This document shows positions 21,895 through 28,520 of a stretch of DNA of 33,988 nt, in pieces. The notes under the pieces were generated by a model. That model worked only from the letters and a program-made list of their open reading frames with translations. It was not told the DNA's origin and made no database searches. The translations under genes and the position numbers were made by a program. Source of the stretch: a virus. Location: positions 1 to 33,988 of IMG/VR virus record IMGVR_UViG_3300031578_000195, one strand, 5' to 3'. How positions within the stretch are numbered: the stretch's first letter is position 1; each line of letters opens with the position of its first letter.

Positions 21895-22359
21895 TTACCT
21901 TACCCAGTACGTGACACCATTGAACTCAACTGAAGTGTAATCCTGCTTCAGTGCTTCGTAGTCATACGTGATGGTCATCCAGAATGGCAAGTCTTTTGGA
22001 AGTGTGTAGCACTCTTCCACCATCTCATCCATGGCTTCATTAAAGTAGCTATCACGAATAAGTGATATTGGATACCAGTCACCTTCCCACTGCTCATCAC
22101 CACCACGCCTTTTGCATGATTCCAGCAAATCTTGCAGTGATTTAAGTTCAGCATAATTTTCGCTGTCCCAATCATCCAGTTCTTCTTTGGCTGCAAGCAA
22201 TGCATCATGAACAGCTTCATCAGAATCTTTGTCATCAGACTCGTTGACTTCATTATACTCAGCTTCCAAAGGTTCACGTTCTTCACGCAACTCTTCCACA
22301 CGTGCAATGACATCACGAATGTCGATGATGTCTGCATTACTATCAATACTTTCTGCCAT
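21895..22359 (-). CDS. Acidic protein with conserved DYTSVEFNGVTYWVR ending
   Basis: This 154-residue protein is very acidic in its first 85 residues (ESDDKDSDEAVHD, EELDDWDSENYAE) with a helical character. The C-terminal part, LIRDSYFNEAMDEMVEECY followed by QDYTSVEFNGVTYWVR, is a block I recognise from phage and mobile-element proteins of unknown function. ATG 22359 has AAAGGAGA and the ATAAC leader. The charge pattern raises the possibility of a DNA mimic such as an antirestriction protein, but this is only a suggestion. Confidence 0.7.
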   Translation of the reverse strand: MAESIDSNADIIDIRDVIARVEELREEREPLEAEYNEVNESDDKDSDEAVHDALLAAKEELDDWDSENYAELKSLQDLLESCKRRGGDEQWEGDWYPISLIRDSYFNEAMDEMVEECYTLPKDLPFWMTITYDYEALKQDYTSVEFNGVTYWVR

Positions 22360-22441
22360 GATATTTCTCCTTTGTTGTTATGGAACCTTTACTACATTCC
22401 CTCATGCCCACTGTTACCAATGAGCATTGAGTAATGCATTA

Positions 22442-22702
22442 TTAATACGCTGCTTCGATTGACTTGCCACAGTTGTCACACACCAAGTCTGTGTCTTCCC
22501 AGTTCACTGTTACAGCCATCACTGTCCAACCACTTTGGTAGTTGGTGCGTGTGTCCTTTATTATTTGCTTGGCATTGTCCTTCACACAGTCCTTGCACAG
22601 ACATCCACCATCAGCAGTGATTGCAAACAGTGGATACCCTCCCGGCCATGCATACGGTTGCCGTATGAATTGTTTCACCTCTGCTGTCTTAGACGTTGCC
22701 AT
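22442..22702 (-). CDS. Conserved phage zinc-ribbon-like protein
   Basis: ATG 22702 (MATSKTAEVKQFIRQPYAWPG) has AAGGAGA and the ATAAC leader. The 86-residue protein shows YAWPGGYPLFAITADGG, CLCKDC, and NWEDTDLVCDNCGKSIEAAY. This pattern recurs in small phage proteins of unknown function; two CxxC pairs probably bind zinc. Confidence 0.75.
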   Translation of the reverse strand: MATSKTAEVKQFIRQPYAWPGGYPLFAITADGGCLCKDCVKDNAKQIIKDTRTNYQSGWTVMAVTVNWEDTDLVCDNCGKSIEAAY

Positions 22703-22738
22703 GATCTTCTCCTTGTAGTTATGAGGAATGATCCCCTT

Positions 22739-22764
22739 GTAGCCAACCATTGCTGATTGGCTAC
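22739..22764 (-). repeat. Intergenic hairpin
   Basis: GTAGCCAA (22739-22746) and TTGGCTAC (22757-22764) are perfectly complementary. It sits between the DUF932 gene and the next leader, in the same position as the other hairpins but with a different sequence and no T-tract. Confidence 0.55.
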
Positions 22765-22775
22765 GGGTGAATCCC

Positions 22776-23873
22776 TTACTTGGTTGCAAGATCAAGAACC
22801 TTGCCTGCTTCACGTTCCAGCTTCACACGTTCATCTTGGAACTGAACTCCACGTGCATATGCTGTGATGCCAGTTGCTGCATCCCACAGGTTCTCGATTG
22901 GCCGATCCTCATCACTGAGGTGTGCCGCCTTGATTGCATTGGCCTGTGACTTAGTGAAACGCTTGGCCAAGAACACATCAACATTGTCAATACGTGATTT
23001 CTTCGCATCTTCAATTGCCAGTACAACACTCTGGCTACTGGAGTTGGCATAATTCTCGATGGCAGGAACTACTTCATCCAACCAACGATCAGCAGCCGAT
23101 GCAGTGTGACGGATACGAACTTCTGCATACTGATCCGCACCCCACACGATACGATTTGCACACACGTAATCGAACAGGAATGTTGCGATACCAAACGTGG
23201 TTGAACCTACTTCGCTGTTCCACACGAAGAAGCCACGTGCCAGATCACCAGACTGGCCATTGCGCCGATTAGGAACAGTAATGCGATGTTCTTCATCAGC
23301 CAGAAACACAAACATGTCACGATCAGATGCATACAAGGTTGTGTTGTCCTTGGTCACATCCACATGCTTGCCGAACTCACCGGGAACACGGAAGTCACCA
23401 GTGATGCCATCACCAAAGCGATCCACCAATGCTTGTGTGATTGTGCTGTTCCAGATACGTCCATACTGTGGACCAGTCACGGCACGAAGTTCAGGGGAAC
23501 CTTCTTCTGGTTTGTGCAAAAGAACACCAAGGTCTTCACGGTCACGTACATACTGCAAACCGTAGTTGATGTTGTCTGCGGCCAGTGGTGAAGGCAGTGT
23601 GCGAAGATAACCTGCTGGTGCACCTGCACGTGCTGAAATCTGGCCGAATGCCCAGTTAGTCACATTGACTGGTGCACCATTGGGACCAACCACTTGCAAT
23701 GCTTTGTGATCACCTTCAACTGGCACACATTCCAGTGAACGGGATGGAAGAACTTTGCTGCTGGATGTCTGACGGAATTTGTGAACTGCATCATTCAGGT
23801 CCCACAGTGAAACGAAACGTTCATCAGCAGGGCGTGTTGCCCATTGACGTGATGCTTTCATGATTGTACTCAT
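22776..23873 (-). CDS. DUF932 family protein
   Basis: This 365-residue protein matches DUF932 (phage/plasmid-like TIGR03299-type), with blocks such as GRIWNSTITQALVDRFGDG, DRDMFVFLADEEHRI, RGFFVWNSEVGSTTFGI and FLFDYVCANRIVWG. The family is widespread on phages and plasmids with no settled function. ATG 23873 has AAGGAGA. A promoter at 24067-24094 probably drives it with the 28-residue peptide gene. It is the largest gene of the accessory region. Confidence 0.88.
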   Translation of the reverse strand: MSTIMKASRQWATRPADERFVSLWDLNDAVHKFRQTSSSKVLPSRSLECVPVEGDHKALQVVGPNGAPVNVTNWAFGQISARAGAPAGYLRTLPSPLAADNINYGLQYVRDREDLGVLLHKPEEGSPELRAVTGPQYGRIWNSTITQALVDRFGDGITGDFRVPGEFGKHVDVTKDNTTLYASDRDMFVFLADEEHRITVPNRRNGQSGDLARGFFVWNSEVGSTTFGIATFLFDYVCANRIVWGADQYAEVRIRHTASAADRWLDEVVPAIENYANSSSQSVVLAIEDAKKSRIDNVDVFLAKRFTKSQANAIKAAHLSDEDRPIENLWDAATGITAYARGVQFQDERVKLEREAGKVLDLATK

Positions 23874-23908
23874 TGTATTCTCCTTGGTTTAAGTTACCCT
23901 CTGCGGGG

Positions 23909-23945
23909 GGTGGGAATGCCCCACCTCAATGCCCCGAAGGGCATT
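23909..23945 (-). promoter_or_regulatory. Twin hairpins with UUCG tetraloop upstream of DUF932
   Basis: On the minus strand AATGCCC-TTCG-GGGCATT (23945-23928) forms a very stable C(UUCG)G hairpin. Next to it GGTGGG/CCCACC (23925-23909) forms a second stem. The octamer AATGCCCC occurs twice on the plus strand (23915 and 23928), so GGGCATT could pair with either copy, giving two exclusive structures. It lies about 35 nt before the DUF932 start. Confidence 0.55.
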
Positions 23946-23956
23946 AAGCTGTGCAC

Positions 23957-24043
23957 TCATTTATCAGCTTTTACCGGCACCAGTTTGGGGTATGCACATG
24001 CAACAAAACTGGATACCAATATCAGTGCCACTAATGCAAACAT
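23957..24043 (-). CDS. 28-residue signal/membrane micro-protein
   Basis: The peptide begins MFALVALILVSSFVACAYPK and ends VPVKADK. It has a hydrophobic segment ending in FVAC, close to a lipobox. AAGGAGA precedes ATG 24043 and a good promoter lies directly upstream. It may be a tiny lipoprotein or membrane peptide. Function is unknown. Confidence 0.55.
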   Translation of the reverse strand: MFALVALILVSSFVACAYPKLVPVKADK

Positions 24044-24066
24044 GATTTTCTCCTTGTAGAACTGCG

Positions 24067-24094
24067 ATTATATATAAACCACACAGAATTGCAA
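24067..24094 (-). promoter_or_regulatory. Promoter, TTGCAA-16-TATAAT
   Basis: On the minus strand TTGCAA (24094-24089), 16 nt, then TATAAT (24072-24067). The spacer ends in TTTATA as in the promoter at 25895-25922. Expected start is near 24060, giving a short leader before ATG 24043. Confidence 0.7.
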
Positions 24095-24099
24095 CTACT

Positions 24100-24606
24100 T
24101 TACAGCCAGCCCTCCTTGCTGGTAAACCCAAGTCCCATGGAACCCTTCTGTACACCATCCACTGGTTGAAAGAAGGCTTCACCATTTGATGCAGTGCCTT
24201 GCTTCACCAGTGCATTACCAAAACATCCTGCACCAGCCTTAACAATCTTGGCACCAACTTGATCACACCAGTGAGCAGACAGACCAGTTAAATGATTGTC
24301 ACTGTAGTAACCATCATCTTCTTTTGGCACTACCCAGACAGACACCAGACCACAGTACTCAGACACACCCACTTTGCAGTGTTTGTTTTCCAGCAACACA
24401 TGGTCTTCATTGTCCAACCAACTGTCACATGCACTCAGTGATGGGTAGAGTGAAGAAAGGTAACTCTGAAAATCTTCAACTGCAAAGTCGAAGTCATCAG
24501 AATCAAATTCACGGTACTCATTGCTTTCTTCATCAACAAGTACTGGCTCCAGACTGGCATAGGCAACAGCCACTGCACCACTTGCTACCGATACGGACCT
24601 AGACAT
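24100..24606 (-). CDS. Phage protein, unknown
   Basis: ATG 24606 (MSRSVSVASGAVAVAYASLE) follows AAAGGAG. The 168-residue product has an acidic first third (VDEESNEYREFDSDDFDF) and a globular rest with several Cys, Trp and Tyr residues (HCKVGVSEYCGLVSVWVVP, AHWCDQVGAKIVKAGAGCFG). No family is recognised. A hairpin of the type-1 family precedes it and a promoter lies just beyond its stop. Confidence 0.65.
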   Translation of the reverse strand: MSRSVSVASGAVAVAYASLEPVLVDEESNEYREFDSDDFDFAVEDFQSYLSSLYPSLSACDSWLDNEDHVLLENKHCKVGVSEYCGLVSVWVVPKEDDGYYSDNHLTGLSAHWCDQVGAKIVKAGAGCFGNALVKQGTASNGEAFFQPVDGVQKGSMGLGFTSKEGWL

Positions 24607-24641
24607 GATCATCTCCTTTGTTATAAGCAGGATTGCTTCCA

Positions 24642-24664
24642 CTGCACACTCAGTGAATGTGCAG
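24642..24664 (-). repeat. Type-1 intergenic hairpin
   Basis: CTGCACA (24642-24648) and TGTGCAG (24658-24664) enclose CTCAGTGAA. It differs by one base from the copy at 20445, 4.2 kb away. No T-tract follows. Confidence 0.6.
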
Positions 24665-24675
24665 CAAGTGCTACC

Positions 24676-25047
24676 CTATTCAGCAACTGCGTAGCCAGCA
24701 AGGTAAGGGCAGTTAGCAGCAGTGAGTTTAGTGAACCCAACACTGCTCACCATGTACAATGAATTGTTGTACAGGATGATGTCACCAACTGAAGTAGAAC
24801 GATTCTTACCAAAGCTGTCACTGATTACTTCCTTGACCTCCTTGTTTTCACCCCAGTACCTGAAGGTGCTGTTGGTTCTTTCGTAGGCATAATCAAGAAA
24901 CGATTCGTCAGAATTAAACAATCGCTCATCCCTTTCAACTTGAGCAACCACTTTGTAGTCTTCAGGTTTGTATTCCTTCATAGCCAACTTTGCGGAGAAC
25001 ATGGTGTTTCTATTTTGATTGTGAAGCACGTCTGCTTTTAAGTTCAT
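24676..25047 (-). CDS. Phage protein, unknown
   Basis: This 123-residue protein starts at ATG 25047 with AAGGAGG. It is charged and Tyr-rich in its first two thirds (EYKPEDYKVVAQVERDERLF, FLDYAYERTNSTFRYWG) and has a beta-rich end (GDIILYNNSLYMVSSVGF). No domain is recognised. Confidence 0.65.
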   Translation of the reverse strand: MNLKADVLHNQNRNTMFSAKLAMKEYKPEDYKVVAQVERDERLFNSDESFLDYAYERTNSTFRYWGENKEVKEVISDSFGKNRSTSVGDIILYNNSLYMVSSVGFTKLTAANCPYLAGYAVAE

Positions 25048-25090
25048 GATCCATCCTCCTTGTTGTTATTGATGTGAAATACACATCACT

Positions 25091-25114
25091 GAGCACACTC
25101 AATTGAATGTGCTC
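25091..25114 (-). repeat. Type-1 intergenic hairpin (variant)
   Basis: GAGCACA (25091-25097) and TGTGCTC (25108-25114) enclose CTCAATTGAA, sharing CACACTCA and TGAATGTG with the other type-1 copies; both arms changed together (CTG to GAG, CAG to CTC), so pairing is kept. A second 7-bp hairpin (TGATGTG/CACATCA, 25070-25088) lies next to it. Confidence 0.6.
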
Positions 25115-25124
25115 TAGCTATGTA

Positions 25125-25271
25125 CTACTGAGCCATTACCTTGTACTCGGAAACTTTGTTTAGCTGTTTATTGTGGAATTCAGCAAGTCTGGATGCCTCA
25201 CTGAAGCTCTTACGTTGTACAACAGCACTCTTACTCTTGCTGTCTACCACCTTGAACATTGATGCTCTCAT
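25125..25271 (-). CDS. 48-residue basic protein, unknown
   Basis: The peptide begins MRASMFKVVDSKSKSAVVQR and ends VSEYKVMAQ. GGAGGG precedes ATG 25271 at good spacing. It is basic and helical. It lies 12 nt after the upstream stop, in the operon led by the structured leader. No family is recognised. Confidence 0.6.
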   Translation of the reverse strand: MRASMFKVVDSKSKSAVVQRKSFSEASRLAEFHNKQLNKVSEYKVMAQ

Positions 25272-25283
25272 GATTCCCTCCAC

Positions 25284-25529
25284 TCACACTTTCGGTTTGC
25301 CTTCTGGAAAACATTTCTCACAGAAGAAGTAGTCTTTAGCTCCAACCACTTCTTCATCCTTGACTACTCGCAATGAAAAACGTGCACGACCAGATGAACA
25401 TTTAACTACTGCTGCATTTGTCCATCCTTTATGGTACGTGCCAGTCTTCACATTTCTCACAACCACTTCATTGGGAAACACTTCAGCCCATGCACTCTTT
25501 ACATCTTCAATGAATTTTTCGTTGCTCAT
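25284..25529 (-). CDS. Small protein with C-terminal Cys pair
   Basis: ATG 25529 (MSNEKFIEDVKSAWAEVFPN) follows AAGGAGA. The 81-residue product has beta strands in the middle (VVKCSSGRARFSLRVV) and a CEKC motif near the end that may bind metal. It is the first gene after a long structured leader. No family is recognised. Confidence 0.65.
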   Translation of the reverse strand: MSNEKFIEDVKSAWAEVFPNEVVVRNVKTGTYHKGWTNAAVVKCSSGRARFSLRVVKDEEVVGAKDYFFCEKCFPEGKPKV

Positions 25530-25556
25530 GACGTTCTCCTTGTGTTGTTGAAATAC

Positions 25557-25888
25557 CTGTATGCACCCTTCAGACTCGCACCGAAGTTGGGCTATCATCC
25601 ACGCTCTGATTTGCTGGTGCATACAGTTACCACCTCTTGCGAAGTGGCAACAACGAAGACTTATACAAATGGAATTTTTCAAGGATATGGTGCAAGTCTT
25701 TATCACCATGTTGGGAAGTGGAAGTCTGATCAATTAACTCTGTTGAGCCGCTTCGGGGGAACCCCTACTGATCAGGCCACTTGCCTCATGTCAACTTCCC
25801 AGTATCTTAGAACTCGTCCCCGTAGGGAGCCACTGTCTGTTGTTCGATCTAGTTCAGGAAGAAACATCACTTACTTACTACAACTTAC
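25557..25888 (-). ncRNA. Structured 5' leader of about 360 nt
   Basis: No convincing protein frame covers this stretch between the promoter and ATG 25529. Inverted repeats are dense: 25557-25567 with 25616-25626 (perfect 11 bp), 25656-25662 with 25694-25700, 25712-25719 with 25794-25801, 25726-25732 with 25769-25775, and 25810-25814 with 25851-25855. The apical part of one holds GGGGAACCCC. It could be an antitermination site, attenuator or stable RNA. Confidence 0.5.
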
Positions 25889-25894
25889 AGACAC

Positions 25895-25922
25895 ATTATA
25901 TATAATCCAAAACAAATTGCAA
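25895..25922 (-). promoter_or_regulatory. Promoter, TTGCAA-16-TATAAT
   Basis: On the minus strand TTGCAA (25922-25917), 16 nt, then TATAAT (25900-25895). It shares TTGCAATT, a GG in the middle of the spacer and TTATA before the -10 box with the promoter at 24067. Expected start is near 25888. Confidence 0.75.
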
Positions 25923-25991
25923 CTCTTTTCGTACTATTTTTTCACTATATTTGTGTGTCTTTTTCACACGATTTTGCTTGACAAAGACAAG

Positions 25992-26020
25992 AAAAAACCA
26001 CCACATTTCTGTGGTGGTTT
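25992..26020 (-). terminator. Rho-independent terminator
   Basis: AAACCACCACA and TGTGGTGGTTT form an 11-bp stem with a 4-nt loop; on the minus strand the second arm runs into six T residues and TTCTTGT. It ends the transcript of the exported protein gene at 26056. Confidence 0.88.
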
Positions 26021-26055
26021 CCTGTGTGACCATTGAAGGTCTGGCCGTTGCCGTA

Positions 26056-26412
26056 TCAGATATACAAAGTTGTGTGTGAACTGCAACTTCGCTTTTCCAA
26101 CATGGCCACACTGGGCTGGCGACTGGCAGATGTAAACGTTGCCATGGCGGTCACGCCGATCACTTGAGTTTTATCGCTGATCAATTTTGCAGTGGCTTCA
26201 TCCGTACTTCGCTGTGCCATTGCTGCCACAGTAGAAGTTTGGGGAATGGCAACCAGTGCTTGCATACTAGTGTTAGGTGTAGTAGCCATGGCGACTTGTT
26301 TCACTGCCACAGTGCTGGCTTCAGCAAAGGGAGCAGCAAACAAACCCAGCGCAACCACACATACCATCAGCAACTGCATCAGTGATGTGCTTCGTAAACT
26401 TCGGAACATCAT
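26056..26412 (-). CDS. Small exported protein, unknown
   Basis: This 118-residue protein has a signal peptide (basic start, hydrophobic LMQLLMVCVVALGLFAAPF, likely cleavage after AEA near residue 32). The mature part is Ala/Thr/Ser-rich with repeats of VA and TS. The preferred start is the second ATG (26409), as AAGGAG lies 7 nt upstream. It has its own promoter (26497-26524) and terminator (25992-26020), so it is a single-gene unit. Envelope or lysis-related roles are possible. Confidence 0.65.
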   Translation of the reverse strand: MMFRSLRSTSLMQLLMVCVVALGLFAAPFAEASTVAVKQVAMATTPNTSMQALVAIPQTSTVAAMAQRSTDEATAKLISDKTQVIGVTAMATFTSASRQPSVAMLEKRSCSSHTTLYI

Positions 26413-26496
26413 TTTCTCCTTAGTAATTAACTGGCAGGTTTCAGTGCGCCAGCTTCACTTACGTTTAATTAAACTCCCATTCACATAGGAAGTTAA

Positions 26497-26524
26497 ATTA
26501 TACATAGACAGTTTAAAAATGCAA
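26497..26524 (-). promoter_or_regulatory. Promoter, TTGCAT-16-TATAAT
   Basis: On the minus strand TTGCAT (26524-26519), 16 nt, then TATAAT (26502-26497). It starts directly after the stop codon of the exonuclease gene. A perfect 12-bp palindrome GTTTAATTAAAC (26463-26474) lies downstream of the expected start and could be an operator. Confidence 0.7.
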
Positions 26525-27211
26525 TCAGATTTCCATACGTCTGTAGCACTCGCGCATGGCACCAGTATCATCCTTGCAGTATCCCAGTATCTTGGCATAC
26601 TCACGCTTGGCCCACATGTAAGCCACGTCTGAGCCATCCATGTCATTCTTGTCTTTTGGACTCTCAACACCCAGTGCCAGACAGAGCTTATGCAGTGAGA
26701 TACGCCGGTCTTGTGCGGGATTCCACATGGCCATGGTGTCACGTACATGTTCACTGTACTTGCTTGCATTGAATGGCAGACATGATGGTGGTATCACACC
26801 ATTGATGACTGCACGTTGCCATATGAAACGAAGATCAAAATCACTCACGTTGTGACCAACAACTGTCAGACGTGTTGGTGTGAATTTACCATCTGCATTT
26901 TTCCTGCATGCAGAAAAAAATGTATCCAGCACGGTTTTCTCACTACGATCAATAACCCCCTGTATTGGACCATCATCAAATGCCCAAGTTATGCAACACA
27001 CCCTACCGTATGTGCCATCAAGTGCTGTTTTTGAAATAGCTGCTTCAATCAGCTTTGGCTTCTCTTCGGCCTCCCACTTTGCAATGGTTTCTGCCTTAGA
27101 CATATTGCCGGGAGGTGTGATGGTTTCAGCTATCAACTTCTTCACACGATCATCTGCACTTGGCAAAGATTCAATGTCCATAAACAACTCACCTTTTTGT
27201 AGTGCTGACAT
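26525..27211 (-). CDS. DEDD-type 3'-5' exonuclease
   Basis: ATG 27211 is chosen since AAGGAG lies 6 nt before it; the earlier ATG 27217 touches that site. The 228-residue protein shows exo I FMDIESLP (D-x-E), exo II VVGHNVSDFDLRFIW and exo III YCKDDTGAMRECY, like PolB-type proofreading exonucleases. It carries no polymerase domain. Such stand-alone enzymes trim DNA ends in replication or recombination. It directly follows the RuvC-like gene. Confidence 0.85.
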   Translation of the reverse strand: MSALQKGELFMDIESLPSADDRVKKLIAETITPPGNMSKAETIAKWEAEEKPKLIEAAISKTALDGTYGRVCCITWAFDDGPIQGVIDRSEKTVLDTFFSACRKNADGKFTPTRLTVVGHNVSDFDLRFIWQRAVINGVIPPSCLPFNASKYSEHVRDTMAMWNPAQDRRISLHKLCLALGVESPKDKNDMDGSDVAYMWAKREYAKILGYCKDDTGAMRECYRRMEI

Positions 27212-27213
27212 GC

Positions 27214-27879
27214 TCATCTCCTTTGGTATTTGTTTTTTGGAAGCAGTGCATCTTTATACAGAGTTGAATTCCAGAAATCTTTCATTTGCTGTCCACCATC
27301 AGTTGGGGCAGTGAGTAATGCAGCAAGTCTTTTGAACTCGTCTGTCTTCAGGCCAGCATAGATAGTTGCTACTGCATCTGCCAAGTGTTCATTTGCACCC
27401 ACCAGTTTCTTGTTGTGACGTAACCACTGTGCATCTGGATGCATGCTCACTGCCCACTCTATCATCTCAGCCTTGCTTGCAGTCTTCTTGCCCACTGTGG
27501 CCATCTTCACCTCAAGCTGTGACACTTGAATCACAGGCACTGGACATGATGCCAACACACCCACTGATATTCCCAATCCCCAACTTGATCTTGCCTGTTG
27601 TGATCCACTGGGTACTTCAGCAAATGCAATACCAACTCTACCAAGACAGAAAGTTTTCAACGGTTCAAGTAACTCTCTTGCTCTGCGAAGATCATCACTG
27701 CTTTTACGCACTAACTTCTTGTTGAGTCCTTCAGTGGTTATCAATCGTAGATCAGTGACATTCACACGTGTGTAGTCAAGGTTTCTTATGCCATCAGGAT
27801 GTATCTCTGCCCTTGCCATACCAAAGTTTGCAAAGGCTACATCCAGACCGGCTACGTGAATTGGTTTCACAGCCTGCAT
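27214..27879 (-). CDS. RuvC-like Holliday junction resolvase
   Basis: This 221-residue protein has the RNase H-like fold of RuvC-type nucleases. The acidic residues appear in HVAGLDVAFANFGMA, in IAFAEVPSGSQQARS, and in NEHLADAVATIYAGL; KKTASKAEMIEWAV matches the family's third block. It would cut branched DNA made by recombination before packaging. The first 13 nt overlap the upstream gene. It belongs with the RecA-like, SSB and UvsY-like genes upstream. Confidence 0.85.
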   Translation of the reverse strand: MQAVKPIHVAGLDVAFANFGMARAEIHPDGIRNLDYTRVNVTDLRLITTEGLNKKLVRKSSDDLRRARELLEPLKTFCLGRVGIAFAEVPSGSQQARSSWGLGISVGVLASCPVPVIQVSQLEVKMATVGKKTASKAEMIEWAVSMHPDAQWLRHNKKLVGANEHLADAVATIYAGLKTDEFKRLAALLTAPTDGGQQMKDFWNSTLYKDALLPKNKYQRR

Positions 27880-28061
27880 CCTCTCTCAGTAACCCTGTTC
27901 CATATTTTGTCCAACAGGTCATCCTGCTTCTCAGACAGAAAACCACCTCTGTCCATATAATGTGAAAAATCATCTATAGCTCTTGCATCATAGTCAGACA
28001 GATGTTCACTACGATTTTCACAGTCGGTAATCATCTCCAGTTGCTGCTCCCTAGTATTCAT
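27867..28061 (-). CDS. Small acidic protein, unknown
   Basis: ATG 28061 (MNTREQQLEMITDCENRSEH) has AAGGAGA upstream, inside the end of the previous gene. The 64-residue product is acidic and helical, with FLSEKQDDLLDKIWNRVTERG at its end, a pattern seen in short phage proteins of unknown function. Confidence 0.65.
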   Translation of the reverse strand: MNTREQQLEMITDCENRSEHLSDYDARAIDDFSHYMDRGGFLSEKQDDLLDKIWNRVTERGCRL

Positions 28062-28266
28062 TATTTTCTCCTTCACAGTACTCATCCCTAACAACCCACT
28101 CCATAACACATCTGCAATTTATATTTCTTGGTGGCCATCTTGGATCAACACCAAATAAAAAATAATAGACAGTGCACTGAGCATTTGTTTTTGGAAATAT
28201 TGCCCAGTGTGCTGTCATGTCAGTACTTCCTTGATTTTGGTAGGGTTGCTGCTCAAATGGGTTCAT
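28051..28266 (-). CDS. Small protein, unknown
   Basis: ATG 28266 (MNPFEQQPYQNQGSTDMTAH) follows AAGGAGA and overlaps the upstream stop by 14 nt. The 71-residue product is aromatic and Cys-containing (VYYFLFGVDPRWPPRNINCRC). Its middle (WAIFPKTNAQCTVYYFLFG) recalls WIVFPATTAENTIKYFLLG in the next gene upstream, so the two may be paralogues. Confidence 0.6.
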   Translation of the reverse strand: MNPFEQQPYQNQGSTDMTAHWAIFPKTNAQCTVYYFLFGVDPRWPPRNINCRCVMEWVVRDEYCEGENNEY

Positions 28267-28519
28267 GGCAATCTCCTTCTTCCCAGTACACAGCATCTTC
28301 TGGTAAGCCAAGTAAGTAGTGATCTTTTCTTCCTAGAAGAAAATACTTGATTGTATTCTCTGCTGTTGTTGCTGGAAAAACTATCCACGCTCTAACTCCG
28401 ATTGTTTCATTAATATTACTTAGCTTTGGAAAAATAACTACCATTGTAGTTTTTTGCATTGCCTTCTTGATATACGTTTTAAACAACCGTGCCAGTACAT
28501 CCTTTTCATTACTACTCAT
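28253..28519 (-). CDS. Small protein, unknown, paralogue of neighbour
   Basis: ATG 28519 (MSSNEKDVLARLFKTYIKKA) starts just before the RecA-like stop. The 88-residue product shares the block W-I-(V)FP-x-TxA...YFLLG with the next gene, and its first eleven codons share 29 of 31 nt with the gene at 3189. No family is recognised. Confidence 0.65.
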   Translation of the reverse strand: MSSNEKDVLARLFKTYIKKAMQKTTMVVIFPKLSNINETIGVRAWIVFPATTAENTIKYFLLGRKDHYLLGLPEDAVYWEEGDCHEPI

Positions 28520-28520
28520 C

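Noticed and set aside
25431-26036. A 201-codon plus-strand frame across the structured leader
   Set aside because: It is antisense to a real gene at its start, lacks a ribosome site, crosses hairpins and a terminator, and its translation shows no domain.
26463-26474. GTTTAATTAAAC palindrome as a definite repressor operator
   Set aside because: It is A/T-rich and single-copy near one promoter, so it can arise by chance; kept only as a remark with the promoter.
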